Assembly (NCBI GenBank): GCA_964628685.1
Contig: CAZVNM010000005.1
Coordinates: 186,001-250,000, forward strand
Length of the DNA: 64,000 nucleotides
Direction: 5' to 3'
Source of the DNA: CALMEC01 sp964628685
GTDB taxonomy: Bacteria; Actinomycetota; Thermoleophilia; Miltoncostaeales; Miltoncostaeaceae
Every line of letters begins with the position of its first letter. Position 1 is the stretch's first letter. Below the pieces are notes generated by a model, which saw nothing but the letters and a program-made list of their open reading frames with translations, was not told the DNA's origin and did no database searches. Positions 60,001 to 64,000 of this stretch are shown one piece after another. A program made the translations under genes and the position numbers.

Positions 60001-63000
60001 GGCCCGCACGGGGATCGTGATCCTGATGCCCGTCGCGCCCGCGGGCACGATGCCCAGATCACAGGTGACGATGCCGTCGGTGACGGTGCAGGTGGCGTCA
60101 TCGATGCCGGTGACGGTGGGTGCGGCGGTACCCGGCACCAGGCCGCGCGGCAGCACGTCGGTGATGACGGTGCCCGGCGCGGCGGAGGTGCCGCTGTTGG
60201 CGACGGTGAGCGTGTAGACGCCCTCGGCGCCGTCCAGGGCGAACGAGGTCGGGCCGGTCTTGACGATGGAGAGGTCGACGTTGGCCCGTGAGGTGCCGGT
60301 GGCGGTGGCGGTGTTGTCGGCGGGGGCGGTGTCCGGGCTGGCGGTGGTCGCGAAGACGGTGTTGTCCAGCGAACCGATGCCCGTGGCGGTTCCCGACGCG
60401 CGGATGGTGAAGCTCTCGCCCGCGGGGATCGTCCGGAGGTCGCAGGTGACCGTGGAGGTCGAGTTGGTGCAGGAGGCGTTCGGATCGGTGCCGGTGGTCT
60501 GGGTCAGCACGAGCAGGCTGGGGGTGAAGGCCGCCGGCAGCTGGTCGCTGATCGCCACCCGGCGTGCCGGGTCGGGACCGGTGTTGGTGACCGTGATCGT
60601 GTAGGTGACGGCATCACCCTGGTCGACGGTGGCGTTCGCGATCGATTTCGTCACGACGACGTTCGCCCGCTCGACGATCGTGGTGGTGGCCGAGGCGGTG
60701 TTGTCGGCCAGGTTGTCGTCCCGGCTGCCGCTTCCCACGATCGTCGCATGGTTGGCGACGGTGCCGGTCGGGGAGATCGCGATGACGGGGATGGCGAGCG
60801 TGGCGGTCTGCCCGCCCGTCAGGGTCAGCGTGCACCGGATGAGCGGCGGCGTGGTGCCGGCGACCTGGGCGCATCCGGTGGGGAGCGTCCCGTTCGGGTC
60901 GATGCCGATCCCGGCGGGCAGTTGATCCGAGACGAGGACGGGCACCGTGCTGCCCCCCGCGGCGTTCGCGACGGTCAGCGTGTAGGTGCCGGTCTGGCCC
61001 AGGTTGAGCGTGGCGGGGCCGGTCTTCGTGATCGAGAGGTCGGCGACGGCCGGGGTGCCGAAGCCAGGTGCGTCGGCCCGGTCGTTGGTGGGATCCGGGT
61101 CGGTGGACGAGGTGCTGACCGTGGCCTTGTTGATCCCGAGGGTGTCCGCCGTGGGTGTGCCGGTCAGCGTGAACGTGCGCGACGCCCCCGGGGCGAGGGT
61201 GCCGTACCCGCAGGTGACCACATCGCCCGCCACCGCGCAGGCCGGATCGGGGACCGTGACGCCGGTGAAGTCGGGTGGCAGGTGGTCGGTGAGGATCACA
61301 TCGGTCGCGTCGTTGGGACCGCGGTTGGTGACGGTGACCTGGTACGACACCGGCTGGTTCTGGACGGGGGTCGTCGTGGTCCGCGTCTTCGTAACCGCCA
61401 GGTCCGCCTTCCGGATGGCGGTGAATGTGTGCGTGCTCGCGTTGTTGGCCACGTTCCGGTCGGTCGCCGAGCCGGGATCGACGGTGGCGGTGTTGGAGAT
61501 GTCGCCGGGGGCGTTCGGCTGGATTCGGATGGTGATCGTCATCGTGTCGCCGACGGCGAGCGTGGCGATCGAGCAGGTGACGCGCCGTCCGGCGTTCGTG
61601 CAGGTACCCGCGCTCGGCGTCACGTCGACCAGGTCGACGCGCGCCGGCAGGTCGTCCACCACCGTCACACCGTTGGCGGCGCTGGGACCGGCGTTGGTCA
61701 CGGTCAGCGCGTAGGCGAGGGTGTTGCCGAGGTACGCATCCATGTCGGACGCCGGGCCCGTCTTCGTGATCGACACGTCTGCGACCGGCGTGATGGTGGT
61801 GGTCGCGGAGGCGCGGTTGTTGGTCGTGTTGGGGTCCAACGTGTCCGAGGTGACGCTCGCGCCGTTGCTCACGGTGACCGTCGCGTTGGCCACCGCCGTG
61901 CCGGTGATCGCGATCGACGTGGACGCCGCGGACGACAGGTCGCCCAGTGCGCAGGTGACGGTCCGTCCGCTGAGGGCGCACCGCGAATCGAGGGTGAGGC
62001 TCGTCAGGTCGACACCCGCGGGGACGACATCGGTGACGACGGTGTTGCGCGCGGTGTCCGGCCCGGCATTGGTGATCGTCAGCGTGTAGGCGATGGGGGA
62101 CCCGGCGTCAACGGCGGCCGGTGCAGCCTTGGTGATCGCGAGGTCGGCGGTCTCCACCACCGTGACCGTGGCCTCGGCCACGTTGTTGCCCGGCACGGGG
62201 TCGGCGAGCGTGCCGCCGACCGAGACGGTGTTCACCTGCGTCCCGGCGGTCGACGCCGTCCCGGTGACGGTGATGGTGGTCGTACCGCCGGGCGCCATGT
62301 CGGCGAGCGTGCAGGTGAGGGCGTTGGTGGCCGTGTCGCGTGTGCATGCGCCCGCGGGGCTGGCGCTCGTGAAGGAGAATCCGGGCGGCAGCGCGTCGTA
62401 CACGCGCACGCCGGTGGCGGTGGTGACGGCGCTGTGGTTGGTCACCGTCAGCGTGTAGAGGATCTCACGTCCTCGCGGCACCGTCGGAGTGGGTGACACC
62501 GACTTCGTGATGCCCAGGTCGGCGACCGCGTTCACCGTGAACTGCGCCTGGGCGGAGTTGTTGGATGTGTCCGGATCGTTGGACGACGTCACCGCCGACG
62601 CCGTGTTGAAGGCCGATCCCGCCACGGTCGCGGTGCCGCTGACACGGATGGTGGCCTCATCGCCGTGTGCCATGTCGGGCAGGTTGCAGCTGATCGTCCG
62701 GCCGGTCGCCTGGCAGCTCATCCCGGGTGACAGCGGAGTCGGGGTGATGTCCGTCAGGCTCGGCGGCATGGTGTCGGTCACGGTCACGTTGCGCGCCGTG
62801 CTGGGGCCGTTGTTCACGACCCTCAGCGTGAAGCTCACCGTGTCGCCCACGTTGACCGTCTGCGTCGCGGGGGTCTTGGTGATCGCCACGTCGGCGGACA
62901 CGACGTGCGTGCCGACCACGGTGCTCGTGTTGTTGGTGCCGCGGGGGTTGGATCCGATGTTGGGGTCCTCGGGGCTCGTCACCGTGGCCGTGTTGGCCAC

Positions 63001-64000
63001 CGGACCGATGCGCGGCACGTCGGCCACGTGGAGGGTGACGTCGATGGGCGGGTATGCCGCCCCCGGTGCCAGGCCGTCGGACCGCGTGCACGAGATCGTC
63101 GCGGGGGTCGCCGTGGGGGCGGTGGGCGTGCACGTCCACCCGTGGGCGGCGATGGCCAGGATGCGGTCGAACGGCGTGCCCGCCAGCACATCGGTGACGG
63201 TGACCGTCTGTCCGTCGGCCGTGGGGGCGGTGCCGGCGTTTCGCACCTGCAGCCGGAAGCCCTGCGTGCCGTTGGCCGTCGCGGTGAAGGCGTCGGGGGA
63301 CTTGGTGATGGCCAGGTCGGGGACCGTCACCTCGACGCGAACCGTGTTGGACGACGTGCCCAGCGACGTGCCGGTGACGGTGCCGTTGTAGGTGACGTTG
63401 GCGGTGTTGTCGATCGTCGCGCCGGGCAGCAGGTCGCTGTTGACGGTGGCGCGGAACCGCAGCGTCACGGTCCCGGTGACCGCCGCCAGCGTTCCCACCG
63501 TGGCGGTGAGCGTGCGCGTGGCCGGGTCGTACGTGACGGTGGGCGTGCCCGAGCCGCCGGTCACCGTGGCCGATCCGGGCACGTAGGTGACCCCGGGCGG
63601 GAGGACGTCGGTGATCACGACGTTGGAGGCGTTGTCGCGCCCTTGGCTGTTGTCCCCCTGCACCGTGAACTCGAGCGTGTCGCCGTATCGCAGGGTGCCG
63701 CCGTTCAGGTCGACCGCGTTCTTCGTGAGGGCGACCTGCGGGGCGTAGAGCAGGGTCGCGAAGGTGAGGGCCACCGGGTAGTAGGACTCACCGCCGGTCC
63801 CCAGGTTGATGGTCGCGCTGGTCGCGCTGTTGCCGATGAGGCCGGTGGTCCGCACCTGGTCGACGTCGAACCCCAGCTGGTTGACGTAGTCGGGCGACTT
63901 GGCGGAGATCCGCACGCCGCCGCTCGAGATGGTGCTGTTGAAGAAGTTGGTGGACGGGTTGAGGGCGTCGGAGAGGTTGGTGCCGTTGAGTCGCGCGTAG
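57100..64000 (-). CDS. Giant DUF11-repeat surface protein (N-terminus outside window)
   Basis: The minus frame is open to the last base, so about 2,299 residues of the C-terminal part are visible and the start is missing; an internal GTG at 63915 is not it. After a leading region (SSGGVRISAKSPDYVNQLGF) come 17 DUF11-type beta domains of about 110-140 residues, each starting like DLAITKTGP and containing YTLTVTNAGPS and VTDVLP. The last three are more divergent and Arg-rich. It ends RVQVVAAVRRPPPSVTG right at the stop, with no membrane helix or LPxTG-plus-anchor. DUF11 chains are stalks of secreted adhesins. Lies 55 bp beyond the tetR gene on the same strand. Confidence 0.88.
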   Translation of the reverse strand, partial: YARLNGTNLSDALNPSTNFFNSTISSGGVRISAKSPDYVNQLGFDVDQVRTTGLIGNSATSATINLGTGGESYYPVALTFATLLYAPQVALTKNAVDLNGGTLRYGDTLEFTVQGDNSQGRDNASNVVITDVLPPGVTYVPGSATVTGGSGTPTVTYDPATRTLTATVGTLAAVTGTVTLRFRATVNSDLLPGATIDNTANVTYNGTVTGTSLGTSSNTVRVEVTVPDLAITKSPDAFTATANGTQGFRLQVRNAGTAPTADGQTVTVTDVLAGTPFDRILAIAAHGWTCTPTAPTATPATISCTRSDGLAPGAAYPPIDVTLHVADVPRIGPVANTATVTSPEDPNIGSNPRGTNNTSTVVGTHVVSADVAITKTPATQTVNVGDTVSFTLRVVNNGPSTARNVTVTDTMPPSLTDITPTPLSPGMSCQATGRTISCNLPDMAHGDEATIRVSGTATVAGSAFNTASAVTSSNDPDTSNNSAQAQFTVNAVADLGITKSVSPTPTVPRGREILYTLTVTNHSAVTTATGVRVYDALPPGFSFTSASPAGACTRDTATNALTCTLADMAPGGTTTITVTGTASTAGTQVNTVSVGGTLADPVPGNNVAEATVTVVETADLAITKAAPAAVDAGSPIAYTLTITNAGPDTARNTVVTDVVPAGVDLTSLTLDSRCALSGRTVTCALGDLSSAASTSIAITGTAVANATVTVSNGASVTSDTLDPNTTNNRASATTTITPVADVSITKTGPASDMDAYLGNTLAYALTVTNAGPSAANGVTVVDDLPARVDLVDVTPSAGTCTNAGRRVTCSIATLAVGDTMTITIRIQPNAPGDISNTATVDPGSATDRNVANNASTHTFTAIRKADLAVTKTRTTTTPVQNQPVSYQVTVTNRGPNDATDVILTDHLPPDFTGVTVPDPACAVAGDVVTCGYGTLAPGASRTFTLTGTPTADTLGINKATVSTSSTDPDPTNDRADAPGFGTPAVADLSITKTGPATLNLGQTGTYTLTVANAAGGSTVPVLVSDQLPAGIGIDPNGTLPTGCAQVAGTTPPLIRCTLTLTGGQTATLAIPVIAISPTGTVANHATIVGSGSRDDNLADNTASATTTIVERANVVVTKSIANATVDQGDAVTYTITVTNTGPDPARRVAISDQLPAAFTPSLLVLTQTTGTDPNASCTNSTSTVTCDLRTIPAGESFTIRASGTATGIGSLDNTVFATTASPDTAPADNTATATGTSRANVDLSIVKTGPTSFALDGAEGVYTLTVANSGTSAAPGTVITDVLPRGLVPGTAAPTVTGIDDATCTVTDGIVTCDLGIVPAGATGIRITIPVRAVTLTTAPTVVASVSNTATISSDIPDRTPADDSSTLTSTVVERGDLALTKTGPTTPVRQYDAVTYTIGLRNDGPNTARHVLVTDVLPQAFTLDAGGVGVTVAAGGPAVPGATASNCTVDATTRRMTCALGDVPNGAAITITLTGTATGVGSLANQASVTSDSFDGTPGDNAAGTSGSSYRASDISITKAASAERVNHGDTLVYTLTATNAGPSDALTTTIVDALPVGVDFVSTDQPAGTCTSEADAGSGLDTVTCTRPELAARASWTVAVTVRVTADAPLGLMRNTAAVQAASNQNPTPFSTPAVTDVLGTADLRVTKLVRDPATGAFVSSGAGTVDDGDPLVYRILVDNAGPDAAEDLVVTDTLPTELADAVVSTSMTGVACPITAGVMRCEVRALPADTQLAITVTGVARLTGATGVTAANTVSVTSPTNDPDAANNSATVTVPIRPVANILVTKTTDSRYHDLGEVGRFRIRVGNHGPSRLAANVVVRDEVPAGLEIVAVPDNCTVAGQLVTCRWATIEMEHPQFVEIQVRGTAIGAYPNVATGTSDATDTAMITNADDAVFLVGRADLTIAKRVASGEVTVGEIATFEITVTNRGPSAARTVRVRDELPVGALEAVDVSPAPACGIVEGNARERNVADCTFTSIPAGGSETVTLRARVLTAGAIQNTAYTYSKLPDPNEADNTSTVALTGVTPPAAPVAPADLVMRKTASRATVRLGDRLHYTLTITNRGGVAATDVRITDPVPRGLRVRSASDGCAVTGAGVVTCGPLTLAPGASASVRIDATAVTSGRWVNRAAVSAAGADANPADNAGTAAVVIRPARLVVRKTPLIRTVRAGGVMRWRITVRNLGPSHARNTTVCDILGRGLTLHSRRTRVELLRGARRLTSRPATLTLRRTTACTRIPVIPAGQTARLVITTRVSGSLRGRVINTATAQVAGQRARVRHVARVQVVAAVRRPPPSVTG

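Overview
The window is 64 kb of high-GC chromosomal DNA from a draft assembly; a 100-N gap lies at 31468-31567. The order pdxS-pdxT-yebC-ruvC-ruvA-ruvB-yajC-secDF-recJ-rel is the usual actinobacterial core neighbourhood. Other pointers to Actinomycetota are many GTG starts, several apparently leaderless genes with a TANNNT hexamer 6-8 nt before the start codon, lipoproteins, a Gram-positive-type LexA-like box and long secreted DUF11 proteins. A deep-branching class such as Thermoleophilia is a reasonable guess, but no rRNA gene is present to prove it.

Layout. 1-1.1 kb: end of a CopD-like membrane protein. 1.1-1.9 kb: non-coding DNA with five copies of a hairpin repeat. 1.9-3.3 kb: a five-LysM lytic transglycosylase. 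3.5-7.4 kb: an LLM-family oxidoreductase, ligD and a lipoprotein. 7.4-9.6 kb (minus): pgsA-plsY-SDR phospholipid block. 10-13.7 kb: a beta-propeller protein broken into an out-of-frame RHS protein, followed by a lipoprotein. 13.8-17.7 kb: CbxX-type AAA protein, RpiR-family regulator and RNB ribonuclease. 17.9-23.4 kb: pdxST, yebC, two pilin-head-like proteins on the opposite strand, and ruvCAB with a candidate SOS box. 23.4-25 kb (minus): Uma2 and PAP2 proteins.

25-39.5 kb: yajC-secDF export genes, two neighbouring proteins that share an unfamiliar C-terminal module, a small lipoprotein, then the tightly packed aarF-recJ-rel run. 39.8-46.1 kb: a LytR_C protein facing a minus-strand run of hyuB, hyuA, a zinc-ribbon/SPOR protein, a second zinc-ribbon protein, a small unknown protein and tRNA-Arg(CCG). 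46.1-50.9 kb: a YfcE-type phosphoesterase, RNase Z, a LysM protein, a secreted VWA/DUF11 protein and a possible Roadblock-fold protein. 51-57 kb (minus): two exported unknown proteins and a TetR-heterodimeric ABC exporter operon with an operator palindrome. 57.1-64 kb (minus): the visible part of a giant protein with 17 DUF11 repeats.

How they relate: DNA repair (ruvCAB, recJ, ligD), export (yajC, secDF), stringent response (rel), PLP synthesis (pdxST) and phospholipid synthesis (pgsA, plsY) are housekeeping. The less explained material is envelope-related: shared C-terminal modules and tails, pilin heads on non-pilin anchors, zinc-ribbon/SPOR proteins and the RHS locus. I see no CRISPR array, integrase, transposase or rRNA.
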